Assembly: GCA_937136455.1 (NCBI GenBank)
Contig: CAKZOO010000059.1
Coordinates: forward strand, 1-64,000
Direction of reading: 5' to 3'
From: an uncultured Flavobacteriaceae bacterium
Lineage (GTDB): Bacteria; Bacteroidota; Bacteroidia; Flavobacteriales; Flavobacteriaceae
Length of the DNA: 64,000 bases
The notes under the pieces were generated by a model. It worked only from the letters and a program-made list of their open reading frames with translations, searched no databases and had not been told where the DNA came from. Every line of letters starts with the position of its first letter. Positions within the stretch are counted from its first letter, which is position 1. The translations under genes were made by a program, and so were the position numbers. Below are positions 39,061 to 47,745 of the stretch, piece after piece.

Positions 39061-39344
39061 GTATAAGATTACCATATAAACCAGTTAACTTCCTGAATAC
39101 AGGTAATGAACCAATCCGAGACTTAGTATTCAGTTGTGCAGTACAGGGGTTTCGATATAAACAAGTACGTGAGATGGTTGGAAAGCAAGGCTATTTCCTT
39201 ACTGTAGAGCAGTATAACGCTGTCTGCAAGCTTGTTAATGATCAGATGAATCTTGATATAGGTCACAAACAACACCTCTTAGGACGCAAGGTAGAGCCTG
39301 AGATGGAAGATATACCTTTAGATTGGGATAATATTGATGTATAA
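39057..39344 (+). CDS. Hypothetical protein (start set at MSIRLPYKP)
   Basis: ATGAG overlap with upstream stop. Confidence 0.5.
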   Translation: MSIRLPYKPVNFLNTGNEPIRDLVFSCAVQGFRYKQVREMVGKQGYFLTVEQYNAVCKLVNDQMNLDIGHKQHLLGRKVEPEMEDIPLDWDNIDV

Positions 39345-39579
39345 GTTTCCAGTAACACAAAGCGTTATGTTTGTACAAAAAGATCCGTGGAATAGAGGCG
39401 CTATGTGGCGAGTAAAATCTAATTATGGCAACTTATTTCAGATAGCATATCTTGAGAAACGGCCCAATGGACGTATTCTAAGGCAACTGAAAAAGCGTTT
39501 AAAGCGTAAGGGTAAGCAACTACTGGCAGACCCTAAAACGGCTCACAGAATACCATACAAGGGGGTACAATGGAGATAG
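39334..39579 (+). CDS. Hypothetical protein
   Basis: 81 aa basic ORF. Confidence 0.5.
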   Translation: MMYKFPVTQSVMFVQKDPWNRGAMWRVKSNYGNLFQIAYLEKRPNGRILRQLKKRLKRKGKQLLADPKTAHRIPYKGVQWR

Positions 39580-39782
39580 TATTAAAGATATTAGAAGCAG
39601 TAGCAACGGTCATCATAGCATACTTTTCGATAGGTTTTATTTTGATCTGGAGATGCTGGCCTGTTAATGATGATCAAAATCAAGCACCATTCTGGGTGCT
39701 AGGTCGATTGATTGCAAAACCATTTAAATTATTATGGAAAGGATTAAGGGGGCTGTTCTTATGGATGGGGAAATATTTCTAG
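39570..39782 (+). CDS. Small membrane protein
   Basis: AVATVIIAYFSIGFILIW. Confidence 0.5.
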   Translation: MEIVLKILEAVATVIIAYFSIGFILIWRCWPVNDDQNQAPFWVLGRLIAKPFKLLWKGLRGLFLWMGKYF

Positions 39783-39837
39783 CATTGGTAATTCTTTATA
39801 TTTTATTTGGTAGTTACAACACAGAGGATAGAAGCTA

Positions 39838-40065
39838 ATGGCAGCAGAGTTTGAATTTGATTGGTGTGATATTGCAGTAAGTGAAGATACAATGAGTGGA
39901 GGTGTGGCAATCACCTTTACCAATAAATCAGATGGCGAAGGTAATCAACTTCCAAAAGAAGAACGGCAAGTATATCATGCTGAAATGGATAACTACCAAG
40001 CCTACCGATTAGCTATGGAAATCCTAAAGCGTGTTGATGTAAACGATACAAGGGGTTCACATTGA
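39838..40065 (+). CDS. Hypothetical protein
   Basis: 75 aa ORF. Confidence 0.5.
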   Translation: MAAEFEFDWCDIAVSEDTMSGGVAITFTNKSDGEGNQLPKEERQVYHAEMDNYQAYRLAMEILKRVDVNDTRGSH

Positions 40066-40262
40066 GTAAAAAGATATTCGATCCAATAGGGTGTAATGAT
40101 GATGTAGAAGTCCTTACAGGCAAGTATAAGGGTTACAAAGGTTATGTGGTAGATACTAGTGCTTTAAATGGTACGGTGGCTGTAAGGCTTCAGACAGGCT
40201 TAGGTTGGCATACCTTTAACTACAAGCATAAAAATGTGAGGAAAATAAAAAGCGTAGCGTAG
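40062..40262 (+). CDS. KOW-like small protein
   Basis: NDDVEVLTGKYKGYKGYVVDTSALNGTVAVRL. Confidence 0.55.
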   Translation: MSKKIFDPIGCNDDVEVLTGKYKGYKGYVVDTSALNGTVAVRLQTGLGWHTFNYKHKNVRKIKSVA

Positions 40263-40302
40263 TCGAAAATTTCAAAAAATTTAAAATCTAATTTTTTGAA
40301 AT

Positions 40303-40338
40303 AGGGGGGTCATCTGTAAAAGGGTGGCCCTCTTTTTT
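40303..40338 (+). terminator. Rho-independent terminator ending the plus-strand block
   Basis: GGGTCA...TGGCCCTCTTTTTT. Confidence 0.75.
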
Positions 40339-40575
40339 GATCAAAATTTATATGGTCAGTAGTAGGTGTCAGTAGTAACTAGTCAGAGTTTAATGTCAGA
40401 GATATAACCTCAGAAGTATATGGTCATTATTTATACAGTCCTCAAAACTAGAATTTATCTGTGAGGGTGGGTAGGGGTCATTTTGAAGCCCCACACCCCT
40501 GTATTTTATCATGGATTGTGTATCATTGTCAAGCTAATTAATTAAATAAATAACATTACTTATTGATTATTTATG

Positions 40576-40603
40576 TTGACTTGCCATGATGGATCATTAT
40601 AAT
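40576..40603 (+). promoter_or_regulatory. Sigma70-type promoter
   Basis: TTGACT-N16-TATAAT. Confidence 0.8.
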
Positions 40604-40635
40604 AGTGTGTATTGATTAGATAAGGAACTTACACG

Positions 40636-40746
40636 ATGGACAATGAAGAGTTTAGAAACAACGCTTGTTTGTTATTAGCTGTGATAATATTTGCCCTGAT
40701 AGGGTTGTTATATTTATATGATAAAGGGTTTATTAATTATGTTTAA
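40636..40746 (+). CDS. 36-aa single-TM protein
   Basis: MDNEEFRNNACLLLAVIIFALIGLLYLYDKGFINYV; downstream of promoter. Confidence 0.5.
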   Translation: MDNEEFRNNACLLLAVIIFALIGLLYLYDKGFINYV

Positions 40747-40837
40747 ATCACTTAATGTGGAGCGTATAGGGCGCTGTATTGATGTTATTACTGCTTGCTT
40801 AGTAGTTGTATTAGTTGTTAAGTTATGCACTCTATAA
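40739..40837 (+). CDS. 32-aa single-TM protein, overlaps previous stop
   Basis: MFKSLNVERIGRCIDVITACLVVVLVVKLCTL. Confidence 0.4.
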   Translation: MFKSLNVERIGRCIDVITACLVVVLVVKLCTL

Positions 40838-40926
40838 GCTTGCTGTGTGTCATTATGGCTATGGTATTGCATGATCATTGGTATAACGGGCAAGGTATTG
40901 AATAGTTAAATAGTTTAAATAAAGGG

Positions 40927-40954
40927 TTGCATTGTGTAGCCCTTGCTGTATAAT
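40927..40954 (+). promoter_or_regulatory. Sigma70-type promoter into non-coding region
   Basis: TTGCAT-N16-TATAAT. Confidence 0.65.
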
Positions 40955-41242
40955 AGGCTTTATCAATTAAGGAATGATTGAACCATGCTTACTAAGGCTT
41001 AACAGCTAAAGGGGTTATCAATACGGGGCGGCTGGCTGTAATTCAATTAAAAGGATCGGATCTCCCCGAATCAGTTATCCCACAACTTGATCCCCATTGT
41101 CAGCGGTTGGTTATAATGCCCCTTGTGTGAGGTTGGCAAGTTTCCCCGTCCTGTTCTGATTCCAGTTTATCCAGTGTGGTGCTGTTATGTTAGGTCATTT
41201 CAGTTTATCCGCTTGATGGCGTTACTTCGGAATACATGAGCC

Positions 41243-41270
41243 ATTATAATGATCCTGATCCTAATGTCAA
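41243..41270 (-). promoter_or_regulatory. Sigma70-type promoter
   Basis: minus TTGACA-N16-TATAAT. Confidence 0.8.
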
Positions 41271-41313
41271 CACTTTATTTTAACCTTTTTACTGTCTATA
41301 TAGTCTTAGTAAT

Positions 41314-41472
41314 GATTATATAGTTTCATTTTGCCCATTTTAGCCCTTTTTCAAGGGTTTCTAAATCCCTTGATTCCTCTGTAGCCCTTGCTGTATAAGG
41401 TTTTGCGAGATTAATAGACGCCAAACCGCCAGCGGAAAAGGGTCAAAAACCAGAAAATGAAACTATATAATC
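41314..41472. repeat. 19-bp perfect inverted repeat (41314-41332 / 41454-41472) related to the 6.2-kb repeat arms
   Basis: GATTATATAGTTTCATTTT and AAAATGAAACTATATAATC. Confidence 0.9.
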
Positions 41473-42087
41473 ACTATTAATATTAATAATAGTACTATTC
41501 TAATGATGATGATTGTTTTAGCGTGTGTTAATCCTATATAACGAATAGTTATGATTGATTAGCCTATTATAAGTAATATTTATGTTAGTTAAATAGTGGG
41601 ATTCCTCCGCTGTTTGATCCTATATTGTAGCTTATTTGATTATTATACTATGATTAATTATGATTGTTAATACTTGATTGATTATTAGTGATTGATTGTT
41701 ACTATTGATTATGATTAATTATTATGTTAAGCCTTATTTTGATTGGTCTATAGCTTGATCGCTCGGTCATTCGTTGCCACTCATTCCCTCGCTTATAGCC
41801 TATTAGATTGTAAGGCTCTGTAAAGCTCTGTAAGACGTTTTAAGGTTGTGTTAATATGATTTACTGTTAGATAGGGTTAAAAGCTCTTAGGATTGATTCT
41901 AGATAGGTTATATTTGATTGTTGTATAGTATTGTTTTGTTTATTTGTATTGTATGTATTTATCTAGTTGTATAAGAGAGTTTAACAAGGTTAGTATAGAG
42001 AAAATGAGAATGATCAAGCGTATAAGCTCTTGTATGCGCCTGTAAGCCTTGTTATTAGTGAGTTGGTATGATTTATTAGCTATTATA

Positions 42088-42118
42088 CAAAAAGCCTGTT
42101 AGGATTGCTTACAGGCTT
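42088..42118 (-). terminator. Rho-independent terminator
   Basis: minus AAGCCTGT-AAGCAATCCTA-ACAGGCTTTTTG. Confidence 0.85.
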
Positions 42119-42398
42119 ATATTAGTAAAGGTTTTGTATTCTTAAGATCCCTTATAATACTATTTAAGCTAGTCTTATGATATATGCGGATCGTACCTTG
42201 TCGGGTTGTCATTGCATCCGTTCTAAGCTCCCAAGTTTTTGATCTTGTCTTGTGTCCTTTGTGGTTAGCTATTCTAATGAGTTTGACTTGTTTAGAGTGT
42301 AGTTTGATATAGATCGATCCTGTGGTCTTGCTTGGTATCACTACAGGGTTTAAGTGTTGGCAATGTGGCAAGAGTTGATCAAGTAACTTAGTAAGCAT
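42117..42398 (-). CDS. Hypothetical early protein
   Basis: 93 aa ORF ahead of terminator. Confidence 0.6.
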   Translation of the reverse strand: MLTKLLDQLLPHCQHLNPVVIPSKTTGSIYIKLHSKQVKLIRIANHKGHKTRSKTWELRTDAMTTRQGTIRIYHKTSLNSIIRDLKNTKPLLI

Positions 42399-42412
42399 TT
42401 TGTAAGCTCCAA

Positions 42413-42439
42413 TAAAAAAGCCCTAGGATTAACTAGGGC
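42413..42439 (-). terminator. Rho-independent terminator
   Basis: minus GCCCTAG-TTAATC-CTAGGGC-TTTTTT. Confidence 0.85.
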
Positions 42440-42457
42440 AAACAGTCAAGGGAATGA

Positions 42458-42685
42458 TCAATCTGTAGTGTGAATAATACGAGCATATGATCCGTTATTA
42501 CGATCACACCAGTAAAGCAATTCTTTTTCTGTCACCATATCAGATAAAACATCTGTTAAGGTCTTACTACCTGCGTATACATTGCCTATTGCTTTCTTGG
42601 CGGCTTCCATTGGGCAATTGAAATTAAAAGTACCGTTGTATTTGTCGGTGTGTGTTAAGTATACTTCTACAGTGAATTTAGCCAT
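42458..42685 (-). CDS. Hypothetical early protein
   Basis: 75 aa ORF with upstream promoter. Confidence 0.6.
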   Translation of the reverse strand: MAKFTVEVYLTHTDKYNGTFNFNCPMEAAKKAIGNVYAGSKTLTDVLSDMVTEKELLYWCDRNNGSYARIIHTTD

Positions 42686-42743
42686 TGTGACTTGCTCCGA
42701 TTAAGTTTAAAAGGTGGGGCGCTTTGCCCCTTGCTTGAGTTGT

Positions 42744-42772
42744 ATTATTACCGATCTTGATATTGGTGTCAA
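42744..42772 (-). promoter_or_regulatory. Sigma70-like promoter
   Basis: minus TTGACA-N17-AATAAT. Confidence 0.5.
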
Positions 42773-42781
42773 CAATTGTTT

Positions 42782-43015
42782 TTAAATATTTTCAATTAAT
42801 GGATCAGCGTGTCTTGCTCTTTCTAGTGCCTCTTTGTTGTTAGCTCTTAACCCCTCTTTAGCAGATAGGATTATATCGACAACGCCTTGACTAGAAAACA
42901 ATTTTACTTCGTAGATGTTACCAGCTACCATACCCAAACCTACTATATAACCTTTATCCTCTAACATTGCTAAGGTCTGGCTTGCCATTAAAGCTACTTT
43001 TGAAACTGCTAACAT
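42782..43015 (-). CDS. Hypothetical early protein
   Basis: 77 aa ORF. Confidence 0.6.
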   Translation of the reverse strand: MLAVSKVALMASQTLAMLEDKGYIVGLGMVAGNIYEVKLFSSQGVVDIILSAKEGLRANNKEALERARHADPLIENI

Positions 43016-43054
43016 TTGAAATTATCCTTTGTTTTGTCTGTTTAACTGTGTACT

Positions 43055-43083
43055 ATTGTAAGGCTTAACTATTTTGCAGTCAA
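43055..43083 (-). promoter_or_regulatory. Sigma70-type promoter
   Basis: minus TTGACT-N17-TACAAT. Confidence 0.7.
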
Positions 43084-43100
43084 GCCTTTTTGCAAATAAT

Positions 43101-43319
43101 TTAAAATTGTACATCTAGTAAAGCATTGCCTAATGTAAGATAGTAATCGTTAGCCGCTTGCTTTCTTGCTTCAGTTAGTGAAGTGCTAGCTGATTTGTTT
43201 AGGTTGTTTTCAACTTCTTTAATGTATAAAGCGTGAAAACCATCAGCCTCTTTTTCTTGGTTCGCTGCTAAATCTAAGGCTAAATTTAAGTGAGTTAAAA
43301 AATCATTACCTGTGTACAT
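43101..43319 (-). CDS. Hypothetical early protein
   Basis: 72 aa ORF. Confidence 0.6.
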   Translation of the reverse strand: MYTGNDFLTHLNLALDLAANQEKEADGFHALYIKEVENNLNKSASTSLTEARKQAANDYYLTLGNALLDVQF

Positions 43320-43367
43320 TTTAAGTTTTCCTTTTGTTGGTGGGCTTCCCCGTTTGACTTGCTGCCC

Positions 43368-43395
43368 ATTATAAGGATCTAGACAAGCAAGTCAA
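43368..43395 (-). promoter_or_regulatory. Sigma70-type promoter
   Basis: minus TTGACT-N16-TATAAT. Confidence 0.8.
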
Positions 43396-43406
43396 CAACT
43401 ATTTTA

Positions 43407-43802
43407 CTATTTAGTTAATAAATTATGATGCTCTAATTGTTCACTAGTAAAATATGAAAAACGTCTAGCAAAAGGTGATCTTTCAAATGCTGCCCAGCTT
43501 GGAAAAGTGCGGACACTGATCGCCATCTCAAAGCCCTTGCTTTCATTTGTGGCATAGGTAACACGGATCGCGGTTCTCTTCTTGCTCTTAAGCTTTTCTA
43601 GCTCTGCTAACATCTCAGCCTTTTTTACTCTTTCACCATTCAAAAACATAGGTAAATGATTAGTTTTATATAGGATCGAATCCTTGCCCGTTTTGCTTAA
43701 TAAATCTATTGCGAACCCTACACGATCAAAGGCTCTTTCATAAACCTGATAGATTGATCCTAGACCTTGGCAATATGTGATTGAATCGACTGATTTAAGC
43801 AT
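43407..43802 (-). CDS. Hypothetical early protein
   Basis: 131 aa ORF. Confidence 0.6.
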   Translation of the reverse strand: MLKSVDSITYCQGLGSIYQVYERAFDRVGFAIDLLSKTGKDSILYKTNHLPMFLNGERVKKAEMLAELEKLKSKKRTAIRVTYATNESKGFEMAISVRTFPSWAAFERSPFARRFSYFTSEQLEHHNLLTK

Positions 43803-43835
43803 TTTAATTTATCCTTTTCTCTTGTTTAGGGCTTC

Positions 43836-43865
43836 ATTATAAAGCTAATTAATTAACACTGTCAA
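43836..43865 (-). promoter_or_regulatory. Sigma70-type promoter
   Basis: minus TTGACA-N18-TATAAT. Confidence 0.7.
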
Positions 43866-43890
43866 CAACTAAATGATAAAAACTTTAAAT

Positions 43891-44130
43891 TTATTTATAC
43901 TCTTCAATTTTTAAACAATAGATAGAGTTTTCAGCTTGAGCCGTTACAATGTCACCATCAAAGGCAAAGGCTCGACTAATAAGATCCTCGGCTTGTGTGA
44001 TTGTTAAATACTGACCTTGTAAGGCTGTTAATGTTGCCACTTCTGCGATCTGATCTCCACCTTCAGCAATGATAAGATCTAGTAGTGTTTGACAGCCTTG
44101 TGAATTGGTAACAGTTAAAAATACTTTCAT
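43891..44130 (-). CDS. Hypothetical early protein
   Basis: 79 aa ORF. Confidence 0.6.
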   Translation of the reverse strand: MKVFLTVTNSQGCQTLLDLIIAEGGDQIAEVATLTALQGQYLTITQAEDLISRAFAFDGDIVTAQAENSIYCLKIEEYK

Positions 44131-44142
44131 TGTAAATTGTCC

Positions 44143-44265
44143 TTAATATTTAGCAAGTGTAATAATTAAAGTAGCTACTAAAAAAGTCGCACCTAAACCA
44201 GTTAAGCCAGTTGCAACAAGTACAGCGCCAGCACAAGCCATTTTAAGTTTAGTAAGTGTTTTCAT
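44143..44265 (-). CDS. 40-aa small membrane protein
   Basis: MKTLTKLKMACAGAVLVATGLTGLGATFLVATLIITLAKY. Confidence 0.5.
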   Translation of the reverse strand: MKTLTKLKMACAGAVLVATGLTGLGATFLVATLIITLAKY

Positions 44266-44304
44266 TTTGTAGCCCTCTTTGGGTTGTTCGTTTAAGTTGT
44301 GGTC

Positions 44305-44332
44305 ATTATACCTAACTGATTTACACTGTCAA
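44305..44332 (-). promoter_or_regulatory. Sigma70-type promoter
   Basis: minus TTGACA-N16-TATAAT. Confidence 0.8.
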
Positions 44333-44390
44333 TACATTAAATGCAAATTAGTTAAATTAATTGTAAGGGCGATTTCTCGCCCCGTTAGGC

Positions 44391-44612
44391 TTAAAGTTTA
44401 TCTGGATCAATGTTGTAGATAGATTCGTTTGTAGCCGTATAAGTTGCTTTTTCAAGCGTTGTATTGTTAAGGATAATCAAAAGTTCAAAGCTTAAATCAG
44501 AATTGCTATAGTAACTAGTTGAAAGTGTCACGCCCTCTTGTGAGCGTAGAATTAAGCCGTGTTTCTCGATTAGTTCAGCGATTTGATGATCAGTTAGATT
44601 TAAATTTTTCAT
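44391..44612 (-). CDS. Hypothetical early protein
   Basis: start set at MKNLNLTDHQ next to RBS. Confidence 0.6.
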   Translation of the reverse strand: MKNLNLTDHQIAELIEKHGLILRSQEGVTLSTSYYSNSDLSFELLIILNNTTLEKATYTATNESIYNIDPDKL

Positions 44613-44670
44613 TTGAATTTTACCTTTTATTATAGCCTGTTGCATTAGTGCCGTTGGTCTATGTGTGGCA

Positions 44671-44699
44671 TTATGGGGCTAAACGGTTTTATAGTCAAG
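44671..44699 (-). promoter_or_regulatory. Sigma70-type promoter
   Basis: minus TTGACT-N17-CATAAT. Confidence 0.7.
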
Positions 44700-44722
44700 C
44701 CCCTTTTTCAATTAATTTTAAA

Positions 44723-45028
44723 TTATTTTAGACGTTGCCCAAACTGATTAAAATGTATGTATTCGGCTTGCCTTTTTCTTAGTGCATCTTGATAGGCTGG
44801 CTTTTTATTCTCTGGTATTGGATCACCTATCTTGTAAAAGGTATCAAAGATCGTTAGTATTGAGGCTGGTTTAATTGATCCGCCCTTACTAAGTGCATTT
44901 AGGGTTTTATTGCCCACGTAAGAGCCTTTACCAGCTTTTAAAAGCTTTCTTAATACTTTGGCTCTCATTTTCTCCTGAAGCGCTGCCTGTGCGTTGTGGG
45001 CTTCATATTTTGCGATATTTGATAACAC
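44723..45028 (-). CDS. Hypothetical early protein
   Basis: 101 aa ORF. Confidence 0.6.
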   Translation of the reverse strand: MLSNIAKYEAHNAQAALQEKMRAKVLRKLLKAGKGSYVGNKTLNALSKGGSIKPASILTIFDTFYKIGDPIPENKKPAYQDALRKRQAEYIHFNQFGQRLK

Positions 45029-45062
45029 TTTACTTTCTCCAATCTGTTTTGTTTACAGGGCT

Positions 45063-45091
45063 ATTATCTGATAATTAATAAACCCCGTCAA
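45063..45091 (-). promoter_or_regulatory. Sigma70-type promoter
   Basis: minus TTGACG-N17-GATAAT. Confidence 0.65.
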
Positions 45092-45109
45092 GCACTTTTT
45101 GAAAAAGAT

Positions 45110-45250
45110 TTAAATTATTCTCAAAACTCTGGTTTTACGTTTTGCCGCTTCTTCCATAGCCCAGCCGATCCGCATGGCTGTAGCACAATTAAAGGTATAA
45201 CTTGTTCCATCTTCAAAATATGCCGTATGTGTTGGTTTAGCTTGTTTCAT
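45110..45250 (-). CDS. 46-aa hypothetical protein not in ORF track
   Basis: MKQAKPTHTAYFEDGTSYTFNCATAMRIGWAMEEAAKRKTRVLRII; ATGA overlap with upstream stop. Confidence 0.5.
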   Translation of the reverse strand: MKQAKPTHTAYFEDGTSYTFNCATAMRIGWAMEEAAKRKTRVLRII

Positions 45251-45576
45251 TACTTTGTCACCATATCATTAAAACCGTTTTCAATCAACCACTTTGCAAA
45301 AAGTGATCCCTTTCTCTCGCTTTTGTTCCATATTGGGCTTTTCAATTGCTCCGCGATCCATGTTACCACATCTTTTTGAACTTGTGAAGCCCATTTACGC
45401 ACCAAGCCATGATCAAATTCAGGAACACAATTGAAAAAAGAATAATCTTGATCCCCATCTTTATACACTTTTAAAATGTGGGCTGTTTTATCTTCAGAGA
45501 GAAAATAACACGTAGTTACTTTAAAAACATACTTAGAATCATTGGTTAAATAGATTTGGTTTAAATTGTAATTCAT
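45250..45576 (-). CDS. Hypothetical early protein
   Basis: start moved to MNYNLNQIY because the longer ORF start overlaps the promoter. Confidence 0.6.
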   Translation of the reverse strand: MNYNLNQIYLTNDSKYVFKVTTCYFLSEDKTAHILKVYKDGDQDYSFFNCVPEFDHGLVRKWASQVQKDVVTWIAEQLKSPIWNKSERKGSLFAKWLIENGFNDMVTK

Positions 45577-45607
45577 GGTTAAATTATCCTTTTGTTTAAG
45601 TCTGGGC

Positions 45608-45636
45608 ATTATGGGGCAATTGTTCGCCCCTGTCAA
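45608..45636 (-). promoter_or_regulatory. Sigma70-type promoter
   Basis: minus TTGACA-N17-CATAAT. Confidence 0.7.
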
Positions 45637-45649
45637 TAAGTATTTTAAA

Positions 45650-45988
45650 TTAATTCTTAATCATACCCATTACATATAGTAAATCAAGCTTATGGTTTTC
45701 ATAGTGAGCTATACGACTTTCAAACGTACCAGAACGGGCTTTCATGTTTAAGCTGGTAAACTCTTTGATCTTCTTGCTAACGTCCGTTAGACGTAATTCT
45801 AGGCGCTGATAGATGCCGCCTTTGTAGCCTGTCTTTGTGCGATTAATAAGAGTACGAAAAGCAAGGTAAACCGCACGCAAACAACCAGCAAAATATTTGC
45901 CCTTGAAACCACCAAAGATCGTAGCTCGTTGTGCTGCCATTTTCCAAGCTTGCTTGAAGATTTTAGATTTAGTTGATAAGTTAAACAT
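45650..45988 (-). CDS. Hypothetical early protein
   Basis: 112 aa basic ORF. Confidence 0.6.
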   Translation of the reverse strand: MFNLSTKSKIFKQAWKMAAQRATIFGGFKGKYFAGCLRAVYLAFRTLINRTKTGYKGGIYQRLELRLTDVSKKIKEFTSLNMKARSGTFESRIAHYENHKLDLLYVMGMIKN

Positions 45989-46035
45989 GAATTTTTCCTT
46001 TCGTTGTGTTGTGTTGTTCTCTTTAACTGTGACCT

Positions 46036-46063
46036 ATTATAATGATCTAAATTTTAGAGTCAA
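46036..46063 (-). promoter_or_regulatory. Sigma70-type promoter
   Basis: minus TTGACT-N16-TATAAT. Confidence 0.8.
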
Positions 46064-46332
46064 CACCTATTTTTAATTTTTTCGTAAAAAGTTGCTTTAT
46101 TGTGACTATGAAAACCTAGATCAATGCTTTTAGTGGTTTTATTGAAATAGATAACAATAAAGTTGCCCGTTCTTTTTTCACCAACAAAGAAGCCTTTTAA
46201 CTCTGATCCTACATGGTATGGATCAACCGTGTTTAGGTCTACAGACAATTTAGGGGCGTGAGTAAGTACCAGATCGATCAAGTCTTGCTGTAAGTTGTGA
46301 TCACGGGCTGCTGTTAGAAAATTGTTACTCAT
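46060..46332 (-). CDS. Hypothetical early protein
   Basis: 90 aa ORF. Confidence 0.6.
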   Translation of the reverse strand: MSNNFLTAARDHNLQQDLIDLVLTHAPKLSVDLNTVDPYHVGSELKGFFVGEKRTGNFIVIYFNKTTKSIDLGFHSHNKATFYEKIKNRC

Positions 46333-46334
46333 GG

Positions 46335-46592
46335 CTAGATCTGTCCTTCAAAATAAAGTGCTACAACTGGGCAAGCTTTGCAATGCTCTTTGATCTCGCG
46401 CTTGCTCATTTCTAAATCGCTGATAGTATCGGATATTTCGCCTTGTTTGTCAATAGCTTTTTGCTCGATTCTTTCTTTTTGTGCCTCGGTCTTACCTTCA
46501 AGATCATAGGCTGTTTGTTCAATCTCAACTTGTGTATTAAAGCGGTTTACAAGCCCTTGAATGCGTTTTAGAGTTGCTTTATTCTTAGCCAC
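46335..46592 (-). CDS. Hypothetical early protein
   Basis: 85 aa ORF. Confidence 0.6.
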   Translation of the reverse strand: MAKNKATLKRIQGLVNRFNTQVEIEQTAYDLEGKTEAQKERIEQKAIDKQGEISDTISDLEMSKREIKEHCKACPVVALYFEGQI

Positions 46593-46633
46593 GACTTTCT
46601 CCCGTGATTGGCTTTCTCTTAACTGTGTGACCT

Positions 46634-46661
46634 ATTATAAAGTCACACGATTAAAAGTCAA
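46634..46661 (-). promoter_or_regulatory. Sigma70-type promoter
   Basis: minus TTGACT-N16-TATAAT. Confidence 0.8.
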
Positions 46662-46668
46662 TACCTAA

Positions 46669-47031
46669 TTAAAGAAATTCAGATAAAATATTTTTAGCCT
46701 GTTTTCTTGTTTGGCTTAATTTCAATTCATTAGCTCGATATTCAAAACGGCCTAATGATTGAATAGCAAGATCAATTGCTTGGCGCTCGTTGTCTCCAAT
46801 TCGTGAATCATGGAAAATAAGAGGACGATCCGCCCCGACTGGCTTAACCATGATACGAATACTAGGCCAGCAAGATAAACCGCTTAATTCGATCTTAACA
46901 TCAATATTGATTAGCTCGTCATCTGAATTAAGAACATCAAAATTAAACCCTGTGCCTGTGTCGTGTTGCTTTACTGTTTCACGTACTGCACTATTTACGA
47001 GGTTAGTTAAAAATTCCATTGAATTCTCCAA
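46669..47031 (-). CDS. Hypothetical early protein
   Basis: 120 aa ORF. Confidence 0.6.
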   Translation of the reverse strand: MENSMEFLTNLVNSAVRETVKQHDTGTGFNFDVLNSDDELINIDVKIELSGLSCWPSIRIMVKPVGADRPLIFHDSRIGDNERQAIDLAIQSLGRFEYRANELKLSQTRKQAKNILSEFL

Positions 47032-47077
47032 GTTTGGTAAGTGAGGTTAAACCCTTTGCTTAACCTCTTAACTACGT

Positions 47078-47105
47078 ATTATAAGGATTTAGATCCCTGT
47101 GTCAA
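47078..47105 (-). promoter_or_regulatory. Sigma70-type promoter
   Basis: minus TTGACA-N16-TATAAT. Confidence 0.8.
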
Positions 47106-47107
47106 CA

Positions 47108-47494
47108 CTATTTTAGTTTATTTAGTAGAAAAGTTTCTACAGCGTTAAAACCGTTGTGAATTTCACCCGTTGCGGTGTCGGTTAGTTCAAAGGTTAAGCG
47201 GTCAGTATTTACCGTGATAAGGAACGGAACACCACCAAGGATCAAAGCGTTTGCCATTAGTTCGGGCTTTGCCTTGAATAGTTCGGTTAATACCTGTTCG
47301 CCTAGGTCTTTAATATAAGCTAAACGAGCCTTAAACACTTCTAAGCAAGCTTGACGTTGTGCGGCTAGGTTTGCAACGCTTGGCATTTTGTCATAGACTA
47401 GACGGGCTTTGTCGGCTGTCTCTTGTGCCTTAACTACTGCTAACTGCTTAGTATTATTTTGTGCTAGTGCTGTTTTTTGCTTTTCCATTTTCAT
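47108..47494 (-). CDS. Hypothetical early protein
   Basis: 128 aa ORF. Confidence 0.6.
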   Translation of the reverse strand: MKMEKQKTALAQNNTKQLAVVKAQETADKARLVYDKMPSVANLAAQRQACLEVFKARLAYIKDLGEQVLTELFKAKPELMANALILGGVPFLITVNTDRLTFELTDTATGEIHNGFNAVETFLLNKLK

Positions 47495-47532
47495 CTCCTT
47501 AGATGTTTAGTTAACTTAACTTTAGAGCCTCA

Positions 47533-47560
47533 ATTCTAAAGCCCTAAAATCTAATGTCAA
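47533..47560 (-). promoter_or_regulatory. Sigma70-type promoter
   Basis: minus TTGACA-N16-TAGAAT. Confidence 0.7.
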
Positions 47561-47563
47561 CTA

Positions 47564-47668
47564 TTAAAACAAAATATTTGCTAATAATTTTAAACCTAAA
47601 ATACCAGTCGGGATCATCATTAGGTGAGTAATAAACCAGATATAACCTTTTAACATTTTAGTATTCAT
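47564..47668 (-). CDS. 34-aa small membrane protein
   Basis: MNTKMLKGYIWFITHLMMIPTGILGLKLLANILF. Confidence 0.45.
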   Translation of the reverse strand: MNTKMLKGYIWFITHLMMIPTGILGLKLLANILF

Positions 47669-47717
47669 TTGAATTTATCCTTATAGTAAGTAGTTTGCTT
47701 TGCTTCAATAACTACGT

Positions 47718-47745
47718 ATTATAAGGATATTGATCAGGGTGTCAA
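47718..47745 (-). promoter_or_regulatory. Sigma70-type promoter
   Basis: minus TTGACA-N16-TATAAT. Confidence 0.8.

Noticed and set aside
41600-41760. TTGATTATTAGTGATTGATTGTTACTATTGATTATG short repeats as iterons
   Set aside because: Irregular spacing and low complexity; cannot be distinguished from AT-rich composition by eye.
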